Below, one piece after another: positions 24,367-30,969 of a stretch of DNA of 64,000 bases. The position numbers and the translations under genes were made by a program. The DNA comes from Roseibium hamelinense. GTDB lineage: Bacteria > Pseudomonadota > Alphaproteobacteria > Rhizobiales > Stappiaceae. Under the pieces are notes generated by a model. The model had not been told where the DNA came from. It did no database searches and saw only the letters and a program-made list of their open reading frames with translations. The stretch lies in contig NZ_VLLF01000007.1 in assembly GCF_007830545.1 (NCBI RefSeq), positions 186,001-250,000 on the forward strand, read 5' to 3'. Within the stretch, counting starts at the first letter, position 1. Every line of letters begins with the position of its first letter.

Positions 24367-25074
24367 ATGAAACTGAAACCGGTTTTTGTGAACATCGAGG
24401 GAATTGACGGGTCCGGCAAATCGACGCTTGCTGCGGCGCTTTTCGATGCAGCGCACCACGCAGGATACGCGACCACTCTTCTGGAAAAGAGAAAACTTCA
24501 GGGCCTGAGCCCCTACAAGGAGCATCACCTCTCATCGATCAAAAACATTCTGTGGGATTATTCGGACGACGACCCAATAGAGAGCCTCGGTGATCATCAC
24601 TGGTACCATTTGATCTGTAGCTGGTTTCACGCCATTTCCGAGGAAATCAGAAATTGCGAGGCGCAGATCGTTCTTTCTGATGGCTACTATTACAAGTATC
24701 TCGCCCGTTTCGCGCTCAAGGACGGAGCAGATCTTGAGTATCTGCGCGCGGCTTACTGGCCGATCCTGCAGCCCGATCTGAACATTTTTCTTCATATCGA
24801 TCCAGCTGTCGGTTACCAGCGCAAAAACACGCTCCGCCGGTCGGAAAGCGGTGCACTGAACGGCTATGTCGAACAGGACGTCAGGACGTCTTTTATCGAC
24901 TACCAGAACAGGGTCTCCGAGATTCTCGAACGTGAAATGATCCGGTCGGCGGACGTGTTAAAGGTCGACGGAGGCGGTGATATCGACAGCATTGTCTCTG
25001 ATGTTTGGCAGCGAATTCGGGATCGCCTCGGCGAGGTGTCCGGCTCTCCCAACTTTGCACCCTCGCTGGTCTAA
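24367..25074 (+). CDS. thymidylate-kinase-like protein
   Basis: The protein has 235 residues with the thymidylate kinase P-loop FVNIEGIDGSGKSTLAAALF. The usual DR(Y/H) substrate motif is changed to LSDGYYYKYLA near residue 100, and a basic lid (RKNTLRRSESG) follows. A nucleoside-monophosphate kinase fold is clear; the changed substrate motif suggests a substrate other than dTMP. The frame is open from 24298, but ATG at 24367, five bases after the radical SAM stop, begins the canonical N-terminus. It is the last gene of the cluster. Confidence 0.75.
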   Translation: MKLKPVFVNIEGIDGSGKSTLAAALFDAAHHAGYATTLLEKRKLQGLSPYKEHHLSSIKNILWDYSDDDPIESLGDHHWYHLICSWFHAISEEIRNCEAQIVLSDGYYYKYLARFALKDGADLEYLRAAYWPILQPDLNIFLHIDPAVGYQRKNTLRRSESGALNGYVEQDVRTSFIDYQNRVSEILEREMIRSADVLKVDGGGDIDSIVSDVWQRIRDRLGEVSGSPNFAPSLV

Positions 25075-25093
25075 GCCGGGCCGCGTCGTCGTG

Positions 25094-25122
25094 GAACCCT
25101 GTGCCACTTTGGACCAGGGTTC
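25094..25122. repeat. inverted repeat after the peptide cluster
   Basis: GAACCCTG and CAGGGTTC form an 8-bp stem with a 13-base loop between the converging cluster and soxT. It is followed by an A-run on the plus strand, so it is not a classic intrinsic terminator for either side. Confidence 0.4.
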
Positions 25123-25287
25123 AAAAAAGTGATGTTTCTGTTCGTTAAAACTGAATAGTGGTCTTCCTGTTTGTGAACCGAACGCCGGAAGCCGATGGTG
25201 GGGCGGCCCGAATGGATCTGAAATTCATGCTGCAGGCCGGTGATCCCCATACCATTGGTGATGGCGCTGCAGGTCACCCAAGCCGCA

Positions 25288-26343
25288 TTATTCGGCCGGT
25301 ACGAAGCCCGTGATGAGTTGTTTCAGCCCGATCGCGGCACCAGCGAAGATTGCCAGAAAGGTGACCGGTGCACTGTAGGCAAGGACAGAGAATGCAGATA
25401 TGCCCTGGCCCACGCTGCAGCCGATTGCCAGGATCGCGCCGGGCCCCATGATAGCTGCGCCTGTGATCTGACGGCGCAGTTCGCGCGGATCCTCGCAGGC
25501 TTCCCACCGAAAATGCCCTTTCGAGAATGAGGCGAGGAAGGCCCCGATCACAACCCCAACCACGGACCCGACACTGAACGACAGCGTGTTTCCAGAAGCA
25601 CTCATGCTGTAATAGATCGTATCACCAATCGGCGCAGCAAAGGTGTGGGTTTCGATCGGCTCGGCTTCGAACCCAGTCATAGCGACCCAGTAGGTTCCGA
25701 CCCAGCCGGATACGATGGCAAGGCCGACGACGCAGCCCCAGAAAACAAGGGCCGGTGACCTGCGGAAGGCTGAGCTGCTCAATGCAAAAGCGACGATCAT
25801 TCCCCCAATGACCAGGCCAGTTACCAAAGGGGAAATGCCGAATTGGGCATCAAAAAGCTGGCTCAAGCCCTGTGGGGCTTCGGCGCCGGTTTCGACCGGA
25901 AAAAGCCAGACGCGGGCGTGGGCGAGCGGGCCGGACATGACAAAATAAGCTGACAAGCCCATTACCAGTACGATGACAAAGGCGCGGAGATCGCCGCCGC
26001 CGAGACGGGCAAGCGCGCCGTAACCACAATTGCCGCTGAGCGCCATGCCATAGCCGAACATGAGGCCGCCAACTATAGAGCCAACCGGGTTCCACACACG
26101 ATCCAGATAGGCTGTGCTTGCGCCATCCAGCAATTCCGCCGATATGGCCACATGTGTGCCGATGATGGCTACACCGATCGCCAACCCCCACATCCTCAAA
26201 CGCCGGTCATCTGCGCCGTAGAGCATGTCTTCAATGGCGCCCAACGTGCAAAATCGGCCAACACGCGCAGCCAATCCGAGGGCGATACCACCGATCAGCC
26301 CGATCAGCGCAACGGTGTTGGCTTCTCCAAGAGCCTCAAGCAT
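25288..26343 (-). CDS. soxT: SoxT: YeeE/YedE-family sulfur transporter of the sox cluster
   Basis: This 351-residue polytopic membrane protein of the YeeE/YedE family has cysteines in GRFCTLGAIEDML, LSGNCGYGALARLG and LAIGCSVGQGIS. It is the last gene of the minus-strand soxS-soxR-soxT unit, where SoxT members act in thiosulfate uptake and signalling to SoxR. ATG at 26343 has GGGAGGAA upstream; an in-frame start at 26385 is possible but has no ribosome binding site. Confidence 0.85.
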   Translation of the reverse strand: MLEALGEANTVALIGLIGGIALGLAARVGRFCTLGAIEDMLYGADDRRLRMWGLAIGVAIIGTHVAISAELLDGASTAYLDRVWNPVGSIVGGLMFGYGMALSGNCGYGALARLGGGDLRAFVIVLVMGLSAYFVMSGPLAHARVWLFPVETGAEAPQGLSQLFDAQFGISPLVTGLVIGGMIVAFALSSSAFRRSPALVFWGCVVGLAIVSGWVGTYWVAMTGFEAEPIETHTFAAPIGDTIYYSMSASGNTLSFSVGSVVGVVIGAFLASFSKGHFRWEACEDPRELRRQITGAAIMGPGAILAIGCSVGQGISAFSVLAYSAPVTFLAIFAGAAIGLKQLITGFVPAE

Positions 26344-26403
26344 AGCCGGTTCCTCCCAAAAAACCGGATCCCGCCGAGACCGCACATGGTTGATTATGTG
26401 TCG

Positions 26404-26787
26404 TTAGTCCTCACGGCAGAACAAGTCATAGACGACCTCCATGATTTGCTTGGGGCGGTCATCTGTCAAGCTGTAGTAAATAGCCTTGCCATCACGCCGA
26501 GGGGTCACCAGACCTTCAAGGCGGAGACGGGTGAGCTGTTGGGAGACCGCGGCTTGCCGTGCGGACAGGAGGCTTTCCAGCTCGGCCACGGATTTTTCGC
26601 CGGATGCCAGATGACACAGGATCATCAGGCGCCCTTCGTGGCTGATGGCTTTTAGGAAATTCGATGCCCGCTGCGCATTTTTCATCATCCTGTCCATGTC
26701 TTCTGCGCACATGTCAGCATCGAACACGGGCAACCGGGACTGGCCGTCCTGCAGAGTTTCAGATGTCGTCGGCGCATTTCCAGTCAT
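26404..26787 (-). CDS. soxR: SoxR: ArsR-family, BigR/SqrR-like persulfide-sensing repressor
   Basis: The winged helix (SVAELESLLSARQAAVSQQLTRLRLEGLV) and beta wing (RRDGKAIYYSL) of ArsR proteins are visible in 127 residues. Cys58 (MILCHL) and Cys124 (DLFCRED) are 66 residues apart, the same spacing as the dithiol sensor pair of SqrR/BigR, so it should sense sulfane sulfur by forming a di- or polysulfide bridge. A further Cys27 is present. In related bacteria SoxR represses sox genes when no reduced sulfur is available. The ATTC-N8-GAAT sites listed below are its probable targets. Confidence 0.9.
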   Translation of the reverse strand: MTGNAPTTSETLQDGQSRLPVFDADMCAEDMDRMMKNAQRASNFLKAISHEGRLMILCHLASGEKSVAELESLLSARQAAVSQQLTRLRLEGLVTPRRDGKAIYYSLTDDRPKQIMEVVYDLFCRED

Positions 26788-26793
26788 GGTTGA

Positions 26794-27162
26794 TTAACCC
26801 GTCTGATCCAGCGGAATGTTTGCCCGCTTGAACATCATGGTGAGCAAACTCCAGAAAAAGTCTTCGCCGGGATACCCTTCGATGCGGCCGACTTCCACCC
26901 CATTCTGCACAAGAACGAAGGTCGGCGTGAATCGTACCCTGTTTTTGAAGGTAACGTCCGGTGTTTCGCTGAAAAGGTCAAATCGTTTCAAAGGCGCCGT
27001 TTTTCCTTCAGCCGTCTTCGGATAGATGTGTGCGATCTCATCATCCCATTTTGCGCACCAAGAGCATCCGTCCTCCTCGGCCATGTAGAGATAGGTGTCT
27101 GCTGCTGCCGGATAAGGCGCGAGCGCGATCAAAAGCACGGTCAGCGTCTTTAACAGGGCCAC
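26794..27162 (-). CDS. soxS: SoxS: periplasmic thioredoxin-like protein
   Basis: This 122-residue protein starts with a signal peptide (MALLKTLTVLLIALAPYPAAAD), followed by a thioredoxin-fold core with the redox pair CSWC near residue 33 and a cis-proline loop (FTPTFVLVQNG). It is divergent from soxV and upstream of soxR, the known arrangement. SoxS keeps the sulfur carrier SoxY in an active state by reducing it in the periplasm. Confidence 0.88.
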   Translation of the reverse strand: MALLKTLTVLLIALAPYPAAADTYLYMAEEDGCSWCAKWDDEIAHIYPKTAEGKTAPLKRFDLFSETPDVTFKNRVRFTPTFVLVQNGVEVGRIEGYPGEDFFWSLLTMMFKRANIPLDQTG

Positions 27163-27200
27163 GATGTATCCTCGATTGACGAAGCTTCACACTTAATCAT

Positions 27201-27216
27201 AATCTAATTTATGAAT
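27201..27216. promoter_or_regulatory. candidate SoxR operator, soxS-soxV intergenic region
   Basis: AATC-N8-GAAT, one mismatch from the ATTC-N8-GAAT sequence found before soxX, soxB and the metallo-beta-lactamase pair. It lies 28 bases before the soxV start and 39 after the divergent soxS start, so it could control both. Confidence 0.5.
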
Positions 27217-27243
27217 ATAACAAGCTGAGAAGCAGCCCAGCCC

Positions 27244-27984
27244 ATGTTCGAAATAACCTTCTTCGGCGCCTTGGCAGCAGGTCTGCTTTCGTTCCTGTCG
27301 CCTTGTATCTTGCCGATCGTGCCGTTTTATCTGAGCTATCTTGCTGGCGTCGGGCTTAACCAGGTCGACGCAGGCGGAACGATAACGGGCGCTGTCAGGT
27401 TACGGGCTTTTTTGTCCGCATGTTGTTTTGCCCTCGGAGTCATCACGGTTTTTATGGGCCTGGGCGCTGCTGCGACCGCCTTTGGCCAGCTTGTACGTGA
27501 GTATTTTGATGTCCTGCGCTGGATAGCCGCGCTGATTATCATCGCTATGGGGCTGCATTTCCTCGGCATCATCCGGATCGGGATATTGTATCGCCAGCTG
27601 AGGGTAGACACCAGCGAGTCGACCGGTGCCGGGTTGGTTGGCGCTTTTGTAGTCGGCCTGGCATTTGCTTTTGGCTGGACACCCTGTGTCGGACCGGTTC
27701 TCGCCGCTATCCTGTTTACCGCGGCCGGTCAGGAAACGGCCGGGCAGGGGGCGATGCTGCTGTTCGTCTATGGGCTTGGCATGACTTTGCCGTTTGTTGC
27801 GGCGGCTTTGTTCATCGGCCCGTTCATGTCTTGGATGGCCCGGTTTCGCAAACATCTGGGCACCATCGAAAAGCTCATGGGAGGGCTTTTGATCGTATTT
27901 GGGATCCTGATAGCAACCAATTCTATCAATCTGATTGCCCAATGGATGCTGGAGACGATTCCTTGGTTCAGCGCCATCGGCTAG
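27244..27984 (+). CDS. soxV: SoxV: CcdA-family membrane thiol-electron transporter
   Basis: This is a 246-residue protein with six predicted membrane helices. The two conserved cysteine-proline motifs of the CcdA/DsbD beta family are visible: LSFLSPCILPIVPFYLSYLAGVG near residue 20 and AFGWTPCVGPVLAAILF near residue 142. It passes electrons from cytoplasmic thioredoxin to the periplasmic thioredoxins SoxW and SoxS. soxW follows after 16 bases. Confidence 0.93.
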   Translation: MFEITFFGALAAGLLSFLSPCILPIVPFYLSYLAGVGLNQVDAGGTITGAVRLRAFLSACCFALGVITVFMGLGAAATAFGQLVREYFDVLRWIAALIIIAMGLHFLGIIRIGILYRQLRVDTSESTGAGLVGAFVVGLAFAFGWTPCVGPVLAAILFTAAGQETAGQGAMLLFVYGLGMTLPFVAAALFIGPFMSWMARFRKHLGTIEKLMGGLLIVFGILIATNSINLIAQWMLETIPWFSAIG

Positions 27985-28000
27985 TCCGGGAGGAAGTTCA

Positions 28001-28555
28001 ATGAAACGTCTGTTTGCTGTGCTGTGCGCATTGGTCTTTGCTTGTCAGGTTCATGCAGCGGAACTGGGGGATGACGGTCTGCACAAGCCCGACTGGCTGC
28101 GTGACACATTCAAGGATCTGTCCGAAGACCTTGAGGAAGCCAATTCCGAAGGCAAACGCCTGATGGTGATTATCGAGCAGCGCGGCTGCATTTACTGCAA
28201 GCGCATGCACGAAAAGGTGTTCATCGTTCCGGAGATAAAGCAGTACATCGAAGACAACTACTTCGTCGTGCAGATCAACATGTTCGGAGACGTTGAGGTT
28301 ACCGATTTTGATGGCACAGCGCTGCCGGAAAAGGACATGGTGAAACGCTGGGGCGCGCTGTTTACACCAAACATCTACTTTTTTCCGTCCGAAGTGTCCG
28401 ACGATCTAACGGCGCCAGAGGCGGCGGTGGCGAACATGCCCGGCGCATTCGAGCGGGGGACGACCTTGAACCTCCTGACCTGGGTGGTGGAAGAGGGCTA
28501 CAATAGCGACGAGCCTTTTCAGAAATACAACGCCCGAAAACTTGGAAATCAATAA
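28001..28555 (+). CDS. soxW: SoxW: periplasmic thioredoxin
   Basis: A 184-residue protein with signal peptide (MKRLFAVLCALVFACQVHAAE) and a thioredoxin-like domain with the redox motif CIYC in IEQRGCIYCKRMHEKVF near residue 63. It is the partner of SoxV in the electron chain that keeps the sulfur-oxidising enzyme system reduced. ATG at 28001 has GGGAGGAAGTTCA ahead of it. The frame is open earlier, but within soxV. Confidence 0.9.
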   Translation: MKRLFAVLCALVFACQVHAAELGDDGLHKPDWLRDTFKDLSEDLEEANSEGKRLMVIIEQRGCIYCKRMHEKVFIVPEIKQYIEDNYFVVQINMFGDVEVTDFDGTALPEKDMVKRWGALFTPNIYFFPSEVSDDLTAPEAAVANMPGAFERGTTLNLLTWVVEEGYNSDEPFQKYNARKLGNQ

Positions 28556-28590
28556 AATTAGTCATTTACCGCAATGCGGGACTAATTTTT
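28554..28590 (+). terminator. hairpin after soxW
   Basis: AAAATTAGTC and GACTAATTTT form a perfect 10-bp stem around a loop that holds a smaller CCGC/GCGG stem, followed by T. It overlaps the soxW stop and separates soxVW from the soxX promoter region. A full or partial terminator is likely. Confidence 0.65.
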
Positions 28591-28624
28591 ACAAAAAATG
28601 CTGCATAAGCGAACAGATCGATAA

Positions 28625-28640
28625 ATTCAGTTAATTGAAT
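28625..28640. promoter_or_regulatory. candidate SoxR operator upstream of soxX
   Basis: ATTC-AGTTAATT-GAAT, a perfect match to the ATTC-N8-GAAT pattern, 76 bases before the soxX start. The half-sites form an inverted repeat as expected for a dimeric ArsR-family repressor. Confidence 0.6.
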
Positions 28641-28715
28641 TTGTTATTGCGTAAACCTGAATATGTGATGTATCGTCGCTTTCAAGACCTATAAGAATCG
28701 TCTTTGGGAGGGAGC

Positions 28716-29189
28716 ATGAGACACGCATTGTTTGGCCTGGCAGCTTGTGTCGCCGCATCGTCGGCTTTCGCTGCTGATGTTCAGCCGACAGATGTCGTAT
28801 TCGTTGACGGAGCGATCGAGGCATCGCTTTCCGGGGCAGCAGGAGATCCTGCATCCGGCGCTGAAATCATGAACAAGGGAGCCGGTAACTGTATTGCCTG
28901 CCACCAGGTTTCAGCTTTGAGCCACTTGTCGTTTCATGGCGAAATCGGACCGCCGCTCGACGGCGTCGCCGACCGCTGGTCCGAGGCGGAAATCCGCGGC
29001 ATCGTGGCTAACGCCAAGGTCATGTTTGAAGGCAGCATGATGCCTTCTTTCTACAAAACACAGGGGTTCGTCCGCCTCGGAGACGCCTATACCGGCGAGG
29101 CTCACGCGGACGGCGAAGTGCATCCCCTTTTGACTGCTCAGCAGGTCGAAGACGTGGTTGCGTTTCTCATGACCCTCAACGAGCAGTGA
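28716..29189 (+). CDS. soxX: SoxX: monoheme cytochrome c subunit of SoxAX
   Basis: The 157-residue precursor has a signal peptide (MRHALFGLAACVAASSAFAAD) and one c-type heme site (GNCIACHQV near residue 53), with a likely axial Met in SMMPSFYK. SoxAX joins thiosulfate to the Cys of SoxY in the periplasm. ATG at 28716 follows GGGAGGGAGC. The gene begins the soxXYZA unit downstream of the soxW hairpin. Confidence 0.94.
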   Translation: MRHALFGLAACVAASSAFAADVQPTDVVFVDGAIEASLSGAAGDPASGAEIMNKGAGNCIACHQVSALSHLSFHGEIGPPLDGVADRWSEAEIRGIVANAKVMFEGSMMPSFYKTQGFVRLGDAYTGEAHADGEVHPLLTAQQVEDVVAFLMTLNEQ

Positions 29190-29210
29190 GCTTCCTGAAT
29201 GGAGATCAAA

Positions 29211-29633
29211 ATGGAACTAACACGGCGAAAACTACTCGCAATCGGCTCAAGCACGTTCGCTCTGGCGAGTTTGTCGAGCCTGCCAGCGTTTGCCAGCCTG
29301 ACCGATGACGCAATTGCCACGCTGACCGGCGGTGCAGATCTCGGTGAAGGGGCAATCACACTCACGGCCCCGGAAATTGCGGAAAACGGCAACACGGTTC
29401 CGATTGAATTTGATGCGCCGGGCGCAGCAGAGGTCACTTTGTTTGCGGACGGAAATCCCGTTCCGAGTGTCGCGACTTTCAAGTTTGGCCCGCTCAGCGG
29501 TTCACGCAGCGCCTCAACCCGCATCCGGCTTGCTGGTACGCAAAACGTGGTTGCGATCGCGAAGATGGAAGACGGGTCCTTTCAGATGGCGAAGGCGAAC
29601 GTGAAAGTGACCATCGGCGGCTGCGGCGGCTGA
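29211..29633 (+). CDS. soxY: SoxY: sulfur-carrier subunit
   Basis: Visible elements of the 140-residue protein are a Tat-type signal (MELTRRKLLAIGSSTF) and the hallmark C-terminus GGCGG, whose Cys covalently carries the sulfur intermediate. An in-frame ATG at 29199 exists, but GGAGA is placed for 29211. SoxZ, encoded 25 bases later, completes the carrier dimer. Confidence 0.96.
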   Translation: MELTRRKLLAIGSSTFALASLSSLPAFASLTDDAIATLTGGADLGEGAITLTAPEIAENGNTVPIEFDAPGAAEVTLFADGNPVPSVATFKFGPLSGSRSASTRIRLAGTQNVVAIAKMEDGSFQMAKANVKVTIGGCGG

Positions 29634-29658
29634 TCCTAAAAGTATCAGGAGACTAATC

Positions 29659-29988
29659 ATGGCATCTGGTGTGAAACCACGGGTAAAGGTCCCGAAAAAA
29701 GCGTCTGTTGGCGAAACCATTACCATCAAGACGCTGATCAGCCACAAGATGGAAAGCGGCCAGCGCAAGGACGATGACGGCAACATCATTCCGCGCTCGA
29801 TCATCAACCGGTTTACCGCGGACTTTAACGGCCAGAACGTTGTGGACGTGACCCTCGAGCCTGCAATCTCGACCAATCCGTATTTCCAGTTCGAAGCGGT
29901 TGTTCCCGAATCCGGGGAGTTCAAGTTCACTTGGTACGACGACGACGGATCGGTCTACGACACGTCTAAAAAAATCACGGTCGGCTAA
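29659..29988 (+). CDS. soxZ: SoxZ: sulfur-carrier partner subunit
   Basis: This 109-residue beta-sandwich protein starts ASGVKPRVKVPKKASVGETITIKTLISHKMESGQ and ends ESGEFKFTWYDDDGSVYDTSKKITVG, both typical of SoxZ. It lacks its own signal peptide and is exported with SoxY by the Tat system. AGGAGACTAATC precedes the ATG. Confidence 0.96.
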   Translation: MASGVKPRVKVPKKASVGETITIKTLISHKMESGQRKDDDGNIIPRSIINRFTADFNGQNVVDVTLEPAISTNPYFQFEAVVPESGEFKFTWYDDDGSVYDTSKKITVG

Positions 29989-30026
29989 GCAGCAAGCCAA
30001 CGAACGTCTTGGAGAGGGAGGCAGGC

Positions 30027-30878
30027 GTGAAAATAACGAAAATGGCAATCGGTTCCGTTGCAGCTTTGGTCGGCATGACTGGGCTTTCATTTGCGGACCC
30101 GGACGAGGACAGCCTCACCATCAATGGTGACATCTCGATCGTGACAGAGACCGCTGCGCCCGCACATGCAGAAAACCTCTCCACGATCTACTCCGGCTGG
30201 CGTTTCCGCTCTGACGAGACCCAGGCCTTCCAAATGGACGATTTCGACAATCCGGGCATGATCGGCGTTGAGAACGCCACCGTTGATTGGGAAACGGTTG
30301 ACGGCTCTGCCGGAAAATCCTGTTCAAGCTGCCATGGTACGCCGGAGGACATGGCCGGGTTGCGCGCTGAATATCCGAAGTGGAACGAGGAAAAAAGCCA
30401 GGTGACCACCCTTGAGATGGAGGTCAACAACTGCCGTGAAAACCGCATGGGCGCGGAAAAATGGAAGTACACCGGCGGAAAAATGACCGACATGATCGCG
30501 TTGATCTCATCCGTATCCCGCGGCATGCCGGTAAACGTGGCGATTGACGGTCCTGCCAAGGAAACTTGGGAGCAGGGCAAGCAGCTCTACTACACACGCT
30601 TCGGTCAGCTGGAACTGTCCTGTGCGAATTGCCACGAAGACAGCTATGGCATGATGATCAGAGCCGACCACCTGAGCCAGGGCCAGATCAATGGCTTTCC
30701 GACATACCGGCTCAAAAATACCAAGCTGAACTCTGTGCATGCCCGCTTCAAGGGCTGTGTCCGGGATACGCGTGCAGAAACGTTCAAGCCTGGTTCGCCT
30801 GAGTTCGTCGCACTTCAACTATATGTCGCCTCGCGCGGGAATGGTTTGAGCGTCGAAGGTCCGTCTGTCCGCAACTAG
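30027..30878 (+). CDS. soxA: SoxA: diheme cytochrome c subunit of SoxAX
   Basis: The 283-residue precursor has a signal peptide (ITKMAIGSVAALVGMTGLSFAD) and two c-type heme sites: CSSCHG near residue 98 and CANCHED near 199. The catalytic cysteine region is VHARFKGCVRDTRAETFKPGS near residue 245, where the Cys becomes persulfidated. GTG at 30027 has GGAGAGGGAGG just upstream; a TTG at 30009 is less likely. Partner of SoxX. Confidence 0.94.
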   Translation: MKITKMAIGSVAALVGMTGLSFADPDEDSLTINGDISIVTETAAPAHAENLSTIYSGWRFRSDETQAFQMDDFDNPGMIGVENATVDWETVDGSAGKSCSSCHGTPEDMAGLRAEYPKWNEEKSQVTTLEMEVNNCRENRMGAEKWKYTGGKMTDMIALISSVSRGMPVNVAIDGPAKETWEQGKQLYYTRFGQLELSCANCHEDSYGMMIRADHLSQGQINGFPTYRLKNTKLNSVHARFKGCVRDTRAETFKPGSPEFVALQLYVASRGNGLSVEGPSVRN

Positions 30879-30890
30879 TGCGCTTTTGAG

Positions 30891-30918
30891 GGCCCTGGCG
30901 AACCGCCTGGGCCTTTTT
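30891..30918 (+). terminator. intrinsic terminator after soxA (sulfur oxidation)
   Basis: GGCCCTGGCG and CGCCTGGGCC form a GC-rich stem (one mismatch) with a 3-base loop, directly followed by TTTTT. It ends the soxXYZA transcript before a new promoter region for soxB. Confidence 0.85.
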
Positions 30919-30930
30919 AGGTAAAATAAT

Positions 30931-30946
30931 ATTCAGTTATTCGAAT
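30931..30946. promoter_or_regulatory. candidate SoxR operator upstream of soxB
   Basis: ATTC-AGTTATTC-GAAT, a perfect ATTC-N8-GAAT match, 24 bases before the soxB start and right after the terminator. Binding here would block initiation of the soxBCDEF transcript. Confidence 0.6.
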
Positions 30947-30969
30947 GTGTTAATGGAGCGGTTGGAGTT

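Noticed and set aside
23112-24476. Long minus-strand open frame (454 codons) across the radical SAM gene
   Set aside because: The plus strand encodes an obvious radical SAM protein with ribosome binding site and operon overlaps; the antisense frame has no recognisable motifs.
18206-25074. Microcin C-like peptide-nucleotide antibiotic
   Set aside because: The peptide has 28 residues rather than about 7 and no MccB/ThiF-type adenylating enzyme is present, so the known pathway does not fit.
25094-25122. Inverted repeat as an intrinsic terminator of the peptide cluster
   Set aside because: It is followed by A residues, not T, on the plus strand, and no A-run precedes it for minus-strand use, so it is listed only as a repeat.
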